Below are positions 12,601-26,728 of a stretch of DNA of 64,000 nucleotides, in pieces (position 1 is the first letter of the stretch; each line of letters opens with the position of its first letter). Under the pieces are notes generated by a model that ran no database searches, was not told the DNA's origin, and saw only the letters and a program-made list of their open reading frames with translations. The DNA comes from Lutraria lutraria. Lineage: Eukaryota; Mollusca; Bivalvia; Venerida; Mactridae. The translations under genes were made by a program, and so were the position numbers. The stretch covers positions 32,404,199 through 32,468,198 of the forward strand of contig OZ026840.1 of assembly GCA_964023205.1 (NCBI GenBank), in the 5' to 3' direction.

Positions 12601-14477
12601 CGGACACTTTATGACAAATTTTTATCTTTCATTTACTCTTTAATTGTAGATAGTAGAAACATGGGACCATTACATACAAGTAGTGTGGATCAATGGAAAT
12701 CTGTGATGAGAACAGATTTGGTATGGTATGGTTACTTTTGGTTTTATTACATTTCTAGAAATGACAGTTTGTGAGAAAAGTTCCTAGCGTCAAGATTTTT
12801 TGACAAATCTAATTTTTTATTTTCTCCTTAAGCGTTGTTGGTACATCGATGCCATTTTACTTACAAGCAGTTGGCATGAACAAAAGTTGGTGGCAAGGTT
12901 GAATTTGCTGTGCTCTGCTTACTTTTGACTTTATTGAAATTTTAGAAATAACCATTTCCGTGAAAAGTCTCCAAGAGTAGCTGAAAGTCTTTGATTTTCA
13001 ATATCTCTACCATTATTTGGTCTACATCATTGAAAATGCACATGCTAGTAATAGACATCAATGGAAATCAGTGCAAGAAAAGGCTTGGTCATGCTACTTT
13101 TACTTTTGAGTTTATTATCATTTTAGAAATGGCAGTTTGAGAGAAAATTTGCTTGCGTGGACACTTTATGACAAATTTTTATCTGTCATTTACTCTTTAA
13201 TTGTAGATAGTAGAAACATGGGACCATTACATACAAGTAGTGTGGATCAATGGAAATCTGTGATGAGAACAGATTTGGTATGGTATGGTTACTTTTGGTT
13301 TTATTACATTTCTAGAAATGACAGTTTGTGAGAAAAGTTCCTAGCGTCAAGATTTTTTGACAAATCTAATTTTTTATTTTCTCCTTAAGCGTTGTTGGTA
13401 CATCGATGCAACTTTACTTACAAGCAGTTGGCATGAACAAAAGTTGGTGGCAAGGTTGAATTTGCTGTGCTCTGCTTACTTTTGACTTTATTGAAATTCT
13501 AGAAATAACCATTTCCGTGAAAAGTCTCCAAGAGTAGCTGAAAGTCTTTGATTTTCAATATCTCTACCATTATTTGGTCTACATCATTGAAAATGCACAT
13601 GCTAGTAATAGACATCAATGGAAATCAGTGCAAGAAAAGGCTTGGTCATGCTACCTTTACTTTTGAGTTTATTATCATTTTAGAAATGGCAGTTTGAGAG
13701 AAAATTTGCTTGCGCGGACACTTTATGACAAATTTTTATCTTTCATTTACTCTTTAATTGTAGATTGTAGAAAATGGGACCATTACATACAAGTAGTGTG
13801 GATCAATGGAAATCTGTGATGAGAACAGATTTGGTATGGTATGGTTACTTTTGGTTTTATTACATTTCTAGAAATGACAGTTTGTGAGAAAAGTTCCTAG
13901 CGTCAAGATTTTTTGACAAATCTAATTTTTTATTTTCTCCTTAAGCGTTGTTGGTACATTGATGCAACTTTACTTACAAGCAGTTGGCATGAACAAAAGT
14001 TGGTGGCAAGGTTGAATTTGCTGTGCTCTGCTTACTTTTGACTTTATTGAAATTCTAGAAATAACCATTTCCGTGAAAAGTATCCAAGAGTTGCTGAAAG
14101 TCTTTGATTTTCAATATCTCTACCATTATTTGGTCTACATCATTGAAAATGCACATGCTAGTAATAGACATCAATGGAAATCAGTGCAAGAAAAGGCTTG
14201 GTCATGCTACTTTTACTTTTGAGTTTATTATCATTTTAGAAATGGCAGTTTGAGAGAAAATTTGCTTGCGCGGACACTTTATGACAAATTTTTATCTTTC
14301 ATTTACTCTTTAATTGTAGATAGTAGAAACATGGGACCATTACATACAAGTAGTGTGGATCAATGGAAATCTGTGATGAGAACAGATTTGGTATGGTATG
14401 GTTACTTTTGGTTTTATTACATTTCTAGAAATGACAGTTTGTGAGAAAAGTTCCTAGCGTCAAGATTTTTTGACAAA
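6683..14477 (+). repeat. 12-mer HOR, copy 2, expanded to 14 monomers (M13-M26)
   Basis: Order is A B C B C D E F G H E I J K, with starts at 6683, 7240, 7796, 8353, 8909, 9466, 10023, 10580, 11137, 11694, 12251, 12808, 13365 and 13921. It matches copy 1 except that the B C dimer is present twice in tandem, which adds 1113 bp. Outside the extra dimer the D to D distance to the next copy (9466 to 16148) is again 6682 bp. Three 556-bp monomers of the d410 class are found (M14, M16, M25). Confidence 0.92.
8353..9465 (+). repeat. Extra B C dimer (M16-M17), tandem duplication of M14-M15
   Basis: M16 carries the full B signature (cat at 46-48, 162a, 220g, 245a, 300t, 400c/402t and loss of 410), and M17 carries the C signature, exactly like M14 and M15 just before. 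Copies 1 and 3 of the HOR have a single B C pair. The simplest reading is a recent two-monomer duplication by unequal exchange; which of the two pairs is the new one cannot be told. Confidence 0.9.
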
Positions 14478-17400
14478 TCTAATTTCTTATTTTCTCCTTA
14501 AGCGTTGTTGGTACATCGATGCAACTTTACTTACAAGCAGTTGGCATGAACAGAAGTTGGTGGCAAGGTTGAATTTGCTGTGCTCTGCTTACTTTTGACT
14601 TTATTGAAATTCTAGAAATAACCATTTCCGTGAAAAGTCTCCAAGAGTAGCTGAAAGTCTTTGATTTTCAATATCTCTACCATTATTTGGTCTACATCAT
14701 TGAAAATGCACATGCTAGTAATAAACATCAATGGAAATCAGTGCAAGAAAAGGCTTGGTCATGCTACCTTTACTTTGGAGTTTATTATCATTTTAGAAAT
14801 GGCAGTTTGAGAGAAAATTTGCTTGCGCGGACACTTTATGACAAATTTTTATCTTTCATTTACTCTTTAATTGTAGATAGTAGAAACATGGGACCATTAC
14901 ATACAAGTAGTGTGGATCAATGGAAATCTGTGATGAGAACAGATTTGGTATGGTATGGTTACTTTTGGTTTTATTACATTTCTAGAAATGACAGTTTGTG
15001 AGAAAAGTTCCTAGCGTCAAGATTTTTTGACAAATCTAATTTTTTATTTTCTCCTTAAGCGTTGTTGGTACATCGATGCCATTTTACTTACAAGCAGTTG
15101 GCATGAACAAAAGTTGGTGGCAAGGTTGAATTTGCTGTGCTCTGCTTACTTTTGACTTTATTGAAATTCTAGAAATAACCATTTCCGTGAAAAGTATCCA
15201 AGAGTAGCTGAAAGTCTTTGATTTTCAATATCTCTACCATTATTTGGTCTACAGCATTGAAAATGCACATGCTAGTAAAAGACATCAATGGAAATCAGTG
15301 CAAGAAAAGGCTTGGTCATGCTACCTTTACTTTTGAGTTTATTATCATTTTAGAAATGGCAGTTTGAGAGAAAATTTGCTTGCGCGGACACTTTATGACA
15401 AATTTTTATCTTTCATTTACTCTTTAATTGTAGCTTGTAGAAAATGGGACCATTACATACAAGTAGTGTGGATCAATGGAAATCTGTGATGAGAACAGAT
15501 TTGGTATGGTATGGTTACTTTTGGTTTTATTACATTTCTAGAAATGACAGTTTGTGAGAAAAGTTCCTAGCGTCAAGATTTTTTGACAAATCTAATTTTT
15601 TATTTTCTCCTTAAGCGTTGTTGGTACATTGATGCAACTTTACTTACAAGCAGTTGGCATGAACAAAAGTTGGTGGCAAGGTTGAATTTGCTGTGCTCTG
15701 CTTACTTTTGACTTTATTGAAATTCTAGAAATAACCATTTCCGTGAAAAGTATCCAAGAGTTGCTGAAAGTCTTTGATTTTCAATATCTCTACCATTATT
15801 TGGTCTACAGCATTGAAAATGCACATGCTAGTAATAGACATCAATGGAAATCAGTGCAAGAAAAGGCTTGGTCATGCTACTTTTACTTTTGAGTTTATTA
15901 TCATTTTAGAAATGGCAGTTTGAGAGAAAATTTGCTTGCGCGGACACTTTATGACAAATTTTTATCTTTCATTTACTCTTTAATTGTAGATAGTAGAAAC
16001 ATGGGACCATTACATACAAGTAGTGTGGATCAATGGAAATCTGTGATGAGAACAGATTTGGTATGGTATGGTTACTTTTGGTTTTATTACATTTCTAGAA
16101 ATGACAGTTTGTGAGAAAAGTTCCTAGCGTCAAGATTTTTTGACAAATCTAATTTTTTATTTTCTCCTTAAGCGTTGTTGGTACATCGATGCAACTTTAC
16201 TTACAAGCAGTTGGCATGAACAAAAGTTGGTGGCAAGGTTGAATTTGCTGTGCTCTGCTTACTTTTGACTTTATTGAAATTCTAGAAATAACCATTTCCG
16301 TGAAAAGTCTCCAAGAGTAGCTGAAAGTCTTTGATTTTCAATATCTCTACCATTATTTGGTCTACATCATTGAAAATGCACATGCTAGTAATAGACATCA
16401 ATGGAAATCAGTGCAGCAAAAGACTTGGCTATGCTACCTTTACTTTGGAGTTTATTATCATTTTAGAAATGGCAGTTTGAGAGAAAATTTGCTTACGCGG
16501 ACACTTTATGACAAATTTTTATCTTTCATTTACTCTTTAATTGTAGATAGTAGAAACATGGGACCATTACATACAAGTAGTGTGGATCAATGGAAATCTG
16601 TGATGAGAACAGATTTGGTATGGTATGGTTACTTTTGGTTTTATTACATTTCTAGAAATGACAGTTTGTGAGAAAAGTTCCTAGCGTCAAGATTTTTTGA
16701 CAAATCTAATTTTTTATTTTCTCCTTAAGCGTTGTTGGTACATCGATGCAACTTTACTTACAAGCAGTTGGCATGAACAGAAGTTGGTGGCAAGGTTGAA
16801 TTTGCTGTGCTCTGCTTACTTTTGACTTTATTGAAATTCTAGAAATAACCATTTCCGTGAAAAGTCTCCAAGAGTAGCTGAAAGTCTTTGATTTTCAATA
16901 TCTCTACCATTATTTGGTCTACATCATTGAAAATGCACATGCTAGTAATAGACATCAATGGAAATCAGTGCAGCAAAAGACTTGGCTATGCTACCTTTAC
17001 TTTGGAGTTTATTATCATTTTAGAAATGGCAGTTTGAGAGAAAATTTGCTTACGCGGACACTTTATGACAAATTTTTATCTTTCATTTACTCTTTAATTG
17101 TAGATAGTAGAAACATGGGACCATTACATACAAGTAGTGTGGATCAATGGAAATCTGTGATGAGAACAGATTTGGTATGGTATGGTTACTTTTGGTTTTA
17201 TTACATTTCTAGAAATGACAGTTTGTGAGAAAAGTTCCTAGCGTCAAGATTTTTTGACAAATCTAATTTTTTATTTTCTCCTTAAGCGTTGTTGGTACAT
17301 CGATGCCATTTTACTTACAAGCAGTTGGCATGAACAAAAGTTGGTGGCAAGGTTGAATTTGCTGTGCTCTGCTTACTTTTGACTTTATTGAAATTTTAGA

Positions 17401-20400
17401 AATAACCATTTCCGTGAAAAGTCTCCAAGAGTAGCTGAAAGTCTTTGATTTTCAATATCTCTACCATTATTTGGTCTACATCATTGAAAATGCACATGCT
17501 AGTAATAGACATCAATGGAAATCAGTGCAGCAAAAGACTTGGCTATGCTACCTTTACTTTGGAGTTTATTATCATTTTAGAAATGGCAGTTTGAGAGAAA
17601 ATTTGCTTACGCGGACACTTTATGACAAATTTTTATCTTTCATTTACTCTTTAATTGTAGATAGTAGAAACATGGGACCATTACATACAAGTAGTGTGGA
17701 TCAATGGAAATCTGTGATGAGAACAGATTTGGTATGGTATGGTTACTTTTGGTTTTATTACATTTCTAGAAATGACAGTTTGTGAGAAAAGTTCCTAGCG
17801 TCAAGATTTTTTGACAAATCTAATTTTTTATTTTTTCCTTAAGCGTTGTTGGTACATTGATGCAACTTTACTTACAAGCAGTTGGCATGAACAAAAGTTG
17901 GTGGCAAGGTTGAATTTGCTGTGCTCTGCTTACTTTTGACTTTATTGAAATTCTAGAAATAACCATTTCCGTGAAAAGTCTCCAAGAGTTGCTGAAAGTC
18001 TTTGATTTTCAATATCTCTACCATTATTTGGTCTACAGCATTGAAAATGCACATGCTAGTAATAGACATCAATGGAAATCAGTGCAAGAAAAGGCTTGGT
18101 CATGCTACTTTTACTTTTGAGTTTATTATCATTTTAGAAATGGCAGTTTGAGAGAAAATTTGCTTGCGCGGACACTTTATGACAAATTTTTATCTTTCAT
18201 TTACTCTTTAATTGTAGATAGTAGAAACATGGGACCATTACATACAAGTAGTGTGGATCAATGGAAATCTGTGATGAGAACAGATTTGGTATGGTATGGT
18301 TACTTTTGGTTTTATTACATTTCTAGAAATGACAGTTTGTGAGAAAAGTTCCTAGCGTCAAGATTTTTTGACAAATCTAATTTTTTATTTTCTCCTTAAG
18401 CGTTGTTGGTACATCGATGCCATTTTACTTACAAGCAGTTGGCATGAACAAAAGTTGGTGGCAAGGTTGAATTTGCTGTGCTCTGCTTACTTTTGACTTT
18501 ATTGAAATTCTAGAAATAACCATTTCCGTGAAAAGTCTCCAAGAGTAGCTGAAAGTCTTTGATTTTCAATATCTCTACCATTATTTGGTCTACATCATTG
18601 AAAATGCACATGCTAGTAATAGACATCAATGGAAATCAGTGCAGCAAAAGACTTGGCTATGCTACCTTTACTTTGGAGTTTATTATCATTTTAGAAATGG
18701 CAGTTTGAGAGAAAATTTGCTTACGCGGACACTTTATGACAAATTTTTATCTTTCATTTACTCTTTAATTGTAGATAGTAGAAACATGGGACCATTACAT
18801 ACAAGTAGTGTGGATCAATGGAAATCTGTGATGAGAACAGATTTGGTATGGTATGGTTACTTTTGGTTTTATTACATTTCTAGAAATGACAGTTTGTGAG
18901 AAAAGTTCCTAGCGTCAAGATTTTTTGACAAATCTAATTTTTTATTTTCTCCTTAAGCGTTGTTGGTACATTGATGCAACTTTACTTACAAGCAGTTGGC
19001 ATGAACAAAAGTTGGTGGCAAGGTTGAATTTGCTGTGCTCTGCTTACTTTTGACTTTATTGAAATTCTAGAAATAACCATTTCCGTGAAAAGTATCCAAG
19101 AGTTGCTGAAAGTCTTTGATTTTCAATATCTCTACCATTATTTGGTCTACATCATTGAAAATGCACATGCTAGTAATAGACATCAATGGAAATCAGTGCA
19201 AGAAAAGGCTTGGTCATGCTACTTTTACTTTTGAGTTTATTATCATTTTAGAAATGGCAGTTTGAGAGAAAATTTGCTTGCGTGGACACTTTATGACAAA
19301 TTTTTATCTGTCATTTACTCTTTAATTGTAGATAGTAGAAACATGGGACCATTACATACAAGTAGTGTGGATCAATGGAAATCTGTGATGAGAACAGATT
19401 TGGTATGGTATGGTTACTTTTGGTTTTATTACATTTCTAGAAATGACAGTTTGTGAGAAAAGTTCCTAGCGTCAAGATTTTTTGACAAATCTAATTTTTT
19501 ATTTTCTCCTTAAGCGTTGTTGGTACATCGATGCAACTTTACTTACAAGCAGTTGGCATGAACAAAAGTTGGTGGCAAGGTTGAATTTGCTGTGCTCTGC
19601 TTACTTTTGACTTTATTGAAATTCTAGAAATAACCATTTCCGTGAAAAGTCTCCAAGAGTAGCTGAAAGTCTTTGATTTTCAATATCTCTACCATTATTT
19701 GGTCTACATCATTGAAAATGCACATGCTAGTAATAGACATCAATGGAAATCAGTGCAAGAAAAGGCTTGGTCATGCTACCTTTACTTTTGAGTTTATTAT
19801 CATTTTAGAAATGGCAGTTTGAGAGAAAATTTGCTTGCGCGGACACTTTATGACAAATTTTTATCTTTCATTTACTCTTTAATTGTAGATTGTAGAAAAT
19901 GGGACCATTACATACAAGTAGTGTGGATCAATGGAAATCTGTGATGAGAACAGATTTGGTATGGTATGGTTACTTTTGGTTTTATTACATTTCTAGAAAT
20001 GACAGTTTGTGAGAAAAGTTCCTAGCGTCAAGATTTTTTGACAAATCTAATTTTTTATTTTCTCCTTAAGCGTTGTTGGTACATTGATGCAACTTTACTT
20101 ACAAGCAGTTGGCATGAACAAAAGTTGGTGGCAAGGTTGAATTTGCTGTGCTCTGCTTACTTTTGACTTTATTGAAATTCTAGAAATAACCATTTCCGTG
20201 AAAAGTATCCAAGAGTTGCTGAAAGTCTTTGATTTTCAATATCTCTACCATTATTTGGTCTACATCATTGAAAATGCACATGCTAGTAATAGACATCAAT
20301 GGAAATCAGTGCAAGAAAAGGCTTGGTCATGCTACTTTTACTTTTGAGTTTATTATCATTTTAGAAATGGCAGTTTGAGAGAAAATTTGCTTGCGCGGAC

Positions 20401-20602
20401 ACTTTATGACAAATTTTTATCTTTCATTTACTCTTTAATTGTAGATAGTAGAAACATGGGACCATTACATACAAGTAGTGTGGATCAATGGAAATCTGTG
20501 ATGAGAACAGATTTGGTATGGTATGGTTACTTTTGGTTTTATTACATTTCTAGAAATGACAGTTTGTGAGAAAAGTTCCTAGCGTCAAGATTTTTTGACA
20601 AA
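14478..20602 (+). repeat. 12-mer HOR, copy 3, shortened to 11 monomers (M27-M37)
   Basis: Order is A B C D E F G H L J K, with starts at 14478, 15035, 15591, 16148, 16705, 17262, 17819, 18376, 18933, 19490 and 20046. Compared with copy 1, the pair E I between H and J is replaced by a single mosaic monomer L. The last five types (G H L J K) then reappear in the following 8-mer, so this copy is the bridge between the two HOR families. Confidence 0.9.
18933..19489 (+). repeat. Mosaic monomer L (M35; same type at M43, 23388-23944)
   Basis: The first part has the K signature (40t, 162a, 172t, with 220t), while the end has the two rare changes of type I (351t and 378g). K and I share 291t and 300t, so the switch lies somewhere between 172 and 351. 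I infer a conversion or double exchange between K-like and I-like monomers, coupled to loss of one monomer from the HOR. Confidence 0.75.
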
Positions 20603-23600
20603 TCTAATTTTTTATTTTCTCCTTAAGCGTTGTTGGTACATCGATGCAACTTTTCTTACAAGCAGTTGGCATGAACAAAAGTTGGTGGCAAGGTTGAATT
20701 TGCTGTGCTCTGCTTACTTTTGACTTTATTGAAATTCTAGAAATAACCATTTCCGTGAAAAGTCTCCAAGAGTAGCTGAAAGTCTTTGATTTTCAATATC
20801 TCTACCATTATTTGGTCTACATCATTGAAAATGCACATGCTAGTAATAGACATCAATGGAAATCAGTGCAGCAAAAGACTTGGCTATGCTACCTTTACTT
20901 TGGAGTTTATTATCATTTTAGAAATGGCAGTTTGAGAGAAAATTTGCTTACGCGGACACTTTATGACAAATTTTTATCTTTCATTTACTCTTTAATTGTA
21001 GATAGTAGAAACATGGGACCATTACATACAAGTAGTGTGGATCAATGGAAATCTGTGATGAGAACAGATTTGGTATGGTATGGTTACTTTTGGTTTTATT
21101 ACATTTCTAGAAATGACAGTTTGTGAGAAAAGTTCCTAGCGTCAAGATTTTTTGACAAATCTAATTTTTTATTTTCTCCTTAAGCGTTGTTGGTACATCG
21201 ATGCAACTTTACTTACAAGCAGTTGGCATGAACAGAAGTTGGTGGCAAGGTTGAATTTGCTGTGCTCTGCTTACTTTTGACTTTATTGAAATTCTAGAAA
21301 TAACCATTTCCGTGAAAAGTCTCCAAGAGTTGCTGAAAGTCTTTGATTTTCAATATCTCTACCATTATTTGGTCTACATCATTGAAAATGCACATGCTAG
21401 TAATAGACATCAATGGAAATCAGTGCAAGAAAAGGCTTGGTCATGCTACCTTTACTTTGGAGTTTATTATCATTTTAGAAATGGCAGTTTGAGAGAAAAT
21501 TTGCTTGCGCGGACACTTTATGACAAATTTTTATCTTTCATTTACTCTTTAATTGTAGATAGTAGAAACATGGGACCATTACATACAAGTAGTGTGGATC
21601 AATGGAAATCTGTGATGAGAACAGATTTGGTATGGTATGGTTACTTTTGGTTTTATTACATTTCTAGAAATGACAGTTTGTGAGAAAAGTTCCTAGCGTC
21701 AAGATTTTTTGACAAATCTAATTTTTTATTTTCTCCTTAAGCGTTGTTGGTACATCGATGCCATTTTACTTACAAGCAGTTGGCATGAACAAAAGTTGGT
21801 GGCAAGGTTGAATTTGCTGTGCTCTGCTTACTTTTGACTTTATTGAAATTTTAGAAATAACCATTTCCATGAAAAGTCTCCAAGAGTAGCTGAAAGTCTT
21901 TGATTTTCAATATCTCTACCATTATTTGGTCTACATCATTGAAAATGCACATGCTAGTAATAGACATCAATGGAAATCAGTGCAGCAAAAGACTTGGCTA
22001 TGCTACCTTTACTTTGGAGTTTATTATCATTTTAGAAATGGCAGTTTGAGAGAAAATTTGCTTACGCGGACACTTTATGACAAATTTTTATCTTTCATTT
22101 ACTCTTTAATTGTAGATAGTAGAAACATGGGACCATTACATACAAGTAGTGTGGATCAATGGAAATCTGTGATGAGAACAGATTTGGTATGGTATGGTTA
22201 CTTTTGGTTTTATTACATTTCTAGAAATGACAGTTTGTGAGAAAAGTTCCTAGCGTCAAGATTTTTTGACAAATCTAATTTTTTATTTTTTCCTTAAGCG
22301 TTGTTGGTACATTGATGCAACTTTACTTACAAGCAGTTGGCATGAACAAAAGTTGGTGGCAAGGTTGAATTTGCTGTGCTCTGCTTACTTTTGACTTTAT
22401 TGAAATTCTAGAAATAACCATTTCCGTGAAAAGTCTCCAAGAGTTGCTGAAAGTCTTTGATTTTCAATATCTCTACCATTATTTGGTCTACAGCATTGAA
22501 AATGCACATGCTAGTAATAGACATCAATGGAAATCAGTGCAAGAAAAGGCTTGGTCATGCTACTTTTACTTTTGAGTTTATTATCATTTTAGAAATGGCA
22601 GTTTGAGAGAAAATTTGCTTGCGCGGACACTTTATGACAAATTTTTATCTTTCATTTACTCTTTAATTGTAGATAGTAGAAACATGGGACCATTACATAC
22701 AAGTAGTGTGGATCAATGGAAATCTGTGATGAGAACAGATTTGGTATGGTATGGTTACTTTTGGTTTTATTACATTTCTAGAAATGACAGTTTGTGAGAA
22801 AAGTTCCTAGCGTCAAGATTTTTTGACAAATCTAATTTTTTATTTTCTCCTTAAGCGTTGTTGGTACATCGATGCCATTTTACTTACAAGCAGTTGGCAT
22901 GAACAAAAGTTGGTGGCAAGGTTGAATTTGCTGTGCTCTGCTTACTTTTGACTTTATTGAAATTCTAGAAATAACCATTTCCGTGAAAAGTCTCCAAGAG
23001 TAGCTGAAAGTCTTTGATTTTCAATATCTCTACCATTATTTGGTCTACATCATTGAAAATGCACATGCTAGTAATAGACATCAATGGAAATCAGTGCAGC
23101 AAAAGACTTGGCTATGCTACCTTTACTTTGGAGTTTATTATCATTTTAGAAATGGCAGTTTGAGAGAAAATTTGCTTACGCGGACACTTTATGACAAATT
23201 TTTATCTTTCATTTACTCTTTAATTGTAGATAGTAGAAACATGGGACCATTACATACAAGTAGTGTGGATCAATGGAAATCTGTGATGAGAACAGATTTG
23301 GTATGGTATGGTTACTTTTGGTTTTATTACATTTCTAGAAATGACAGTTTGTGAGAAAAGTTCCTAGCGTCAAGATTTTTTGACAAATCTAATTTTTTAT
23401 TTTCTCCTTAAGCGTTGTTGGTACATTGATGCAACTTTACTTACAAGCAGTTGGCATGAACAAAAGTTGGTGGCAAGGTTGAATTTGCTGTGCTCTGCTT
23501 ACTTTTGACTTTATTGAAATTCTAGAAATAACCATTTCCGTGAAAAGTATCCAAGAGTTGCTGAAAGTCTTTGATTTTCAATATCTCTACCATTATTTGG

Positions 23601-25057
23601 TCTACATCATTGAAAATGCACATGCTAGTAATAGACATCAATGGAAATCAGTGCAAGAAAAGGCTTGGTCATGCTACTTTTACTTTTGAGTTTATTATCA
23701 TTTTAGAAATGGCAGTTTGAGAGAAAATTTGCTTGCGTGGACACTTTATGACAAATTTTTATCTGTCATTTACTCTTTAATTGTAGATAGTAGAAACATG
23801 GGACCATTACATACAAGTAGTGTGGATCAATGGAAATCTGTGATGAGAACAGATTTGGTATGGTATGGTTACTTTTGGTTTTATTACATTTCTAGAAATG
23901 ACAGTTTGTGAGAAAAGTTCCTAGCGTCAAGATTTTTTGACAAATCTAATTTTTTATTTTCTCCTTAAGCGTTGTTGGTACATCGATGCAACTTTACTTA
24001 CAAGCAGTTGGCATGAACAAAAGTTGGTGGCAAGGTTGAATTTGCTGTGCTCTGCTTACTTTTGACTTTATTGAAATTCTAGAAATAACCATTTCCGTGA
24101 AAAGTCTCCAAGAGTAGCTGAAAGTCTTTGATTTTCAATATCTCTACCATTATTTGGTCTACATCATTGAAAATGCACATGCTAGTAATAGACATCAATG
24201 GAAATCAGTGCAAGAAAAGGCTTGGTCATGCTACCTTTACTTTTGAGTTTATTATCATTTTAGAAATGGCAGTTTGAGAGAAAATTTGCTTGCGCGGACA
24301 CTTTATGACAAATTTTTATCTTTCATTTACTCTTTAATTGTAGATTGTAGAAAATGGGACCATTACATACAAGTAGTGTGGATCAATGGAAATCTGTGAT
24401 GAGAACAGATTTGGTATGGTATGGTTACTTTTGGTTTTATTACATTTCTAGAAATGACAGTTTGTGAGAAAAGTTCCTAGCGTCAAGATTTTTTGACAAA
24501 TCTAATTTTTTATTTTCTCCTTAAGCGTTGTTGGTACATTGATGCAACTTTACTTACAAGCAGTTGGCATGAACAAAAGTTGGTGGCAAGGTTGAATTTG
24601 CTGTGCTCTGCTTACTTTTGACTTTATTGAAATTCTAGAAATAACCATTTCCGTGAAAAGTATCCAAGAGTTGCTGAAAGTCTTTGATTTTCAATATCTC
24701 TACCATTATTTGGTCTACATCATTGAAAATGCACATGCTAGTAATAGACATCAATGGAAATCAGTGCAAGAAAAGGCTTGGTCATGCTACTTTTACTTTT
24801 GAGTTTATTATCATTTTAGAAATGGCAGTTTGAGAGAAAATTTGCTTGCGCGGACACTTTATGACAAATTTTTATCTTTCATTTACTCTTTAATTGTAGA
24901 TAGTAGAAACATGGGACCATTACATACAAGTAGTGTGGATCAATGGAAATCTGTGATGAGAACAGATTTGGTATGGTATGGTTACTTTTGGTTTTATTAC
25001 ATTTCTAGAAATGACAGTTTGTGAGAAAAGTTCCTAGCGTCAAGATTTTTTGACAAA
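20603..25057 (+). repeat. 8-mer HOR copy (M38-M45), 4455 bp
   Basis: Order is M N F2 G H L J K, with starts at 20603, 21160, 21717, 22274, 22831, 23388, 23945 and 24501. M is a D monomer with 52t. N combines the A/E mark 76g with 172t and the non-gc form. F2 is F with the extra change 153a. M44 is 556 bp (d410). The next M monomer begins exactly 4455 bp later with the same private 52t. The G H L J K part is shared with the end of the preceding 11-mer. Confidence 0.9.
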
Positions 25058-26728
25058 TCTAATTTTTTATTTTCTCCTTAAGCGTTGTTGGTACATCGAT
25101 GCAACTTTTCTTACAAGCAGTTGGCATGAACAAAAGTTGGTGGCAAGGTTGAATTTGCTGTGCTCTGCTTACTTTTGACTTTATTGAAATTCTAGAAATA
25201 ACCATTTCCGTGAAAAGTCTCCAAGAGTAGCTGAAAGTCTTTGATTTTCAATATCTCTACCATTATTTGGTCTACATCATTGAAAATGCACATGCTAGTA
25301 ATAGACATCAATGGAAATCAGTGCAGCAAAAGACTTGGCTATGCTACCTTTACTTTGGAGTTTATTATCATTTTAGAAATGGCAGTTTGAGAGAAAATTT
25401 GCTTACGCGGACACTTTATGACAAATTTTTATCTTTCATTTACTCTTTAATTGTAGATAGTAGAAACATGGGACCATTACATACAAGTAGTGTGGATCAA
25501 TGGAAATCTGTGATGAGAACAGATTTGGTATGGTATGGTTACTTTTGGTTTTATTACATTTCTAGAAATGACAGTTTGTGAGAAAAGTTCCTAGCGTCAA
25601 GATTTTTTGACAAATCTAATTTTTTATTTTCTCCTTAAGCGTTGTTGGTACATCGATGCAACTTTACTTACAAGCAGTTGGCATGAACAGAAGTTGGTGG
25701 CAAGGTTGAATTTGCTGTGCTCTGCTTACTTTTGACTTTATTGAAATTCTAGAAATAACCATTTCCGTGAAAAGTCTCCAAGAGTTGCTGAAAGTCTTTG
25801 ATTTTCAATATCTCTACCATTATTTGGTCTACATCATTGAAAATGCACATGCTAGTAATAGACATCAATGGAAATCAGTGCAAGAAAAGGCTTGGTCATG
25901 CTACCTTTACTTTGGAGTTTATTATCATTTTAGAAATGGCAGTTTGAGAGAAAATTTGCTTGCGCGGACACTTTATGACAAATTTTTATCTTTCATTTAC
26001 TCTTTAATTGTAGATAGTAGAAACATGGGACCATTACATACAAGTAGTGTGGATCAATGGAAATCTGTGATGAGAACAGATTTGGTATGGTATGGTTACT
26101 TTTGGTTTTATTACATTTCTAGAAATGACAGTTTGTGAGAAAAGTTCCTAGCGTCAAGATTTTTTGACAAATCTAATTTTTTATTTTCTCCTTAAGCGTT
26201 GTTGGTACATCGATGCCATTTTACTTACAAGCAGTTGGCATGAACAAAAGTTGGTGGCAAGGTTGAATTTGCTGTGCTCTGCTTACTTTTGACTTTATTG
26301 AAATTTTAGAAATAACCATTTCCATGAAAAGTCTCCAAGAGTAGCTGAAAGTCTTTGATTTTCAATATCTCTACCATTATTTGGTCTACATCATTGAAAA
26401 TGCACATGCTAGTAATAGACATCAATGGAAATCAGTGCAGCAAAAGACTTGGCTATGCTACCTTTACTTTGGAGTTTATTATCATTTTAGAAATGGCAGT
26501 TTGAGAGAAAATTTGCTTACGCGGACACTTTATGACAAATTTTTATCTTTCATTTACTCTTTAATTGTAGATAGTAGAAACATGGGACCATTACATACAA
26601 GTAGTGTGGATCAATGGAAATCTGTGATGAGAACAGATTTGGTATGGTATGGTTACTTTTGGTTTTATTACATTTCTAGAAATGACAGTTTGTGAGAAAA
26701 GTTCCTAGCGTCAAGATTTTTTGACAAA
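25058..26728 (+). repeat. Partial second copy of the 8-mer (M46-M48: M N F2)
   Basis: Starts are 25058, 25615 and 26172. These three repeat M38-M40, including 52t, the 172t of N and the 153a of F2. After F2 the order changes to O rather than G. F2 followed by O recurs at 37865 and later, so F2 is the shared hinge between the left-hand and right-hand HOR families. Confidence 0.88.

Noticed and set aside
21312..21683. Longer 123-codon version of the frame (also at 25767, 41359, 46372, 48042, 50825, 56952, 58622 and 61405)
   Set aside because: It arises only because 172t turns an upstream TAG into TTG; it has no ATG start and belongs to particular monomer types, not to a distinct gene.
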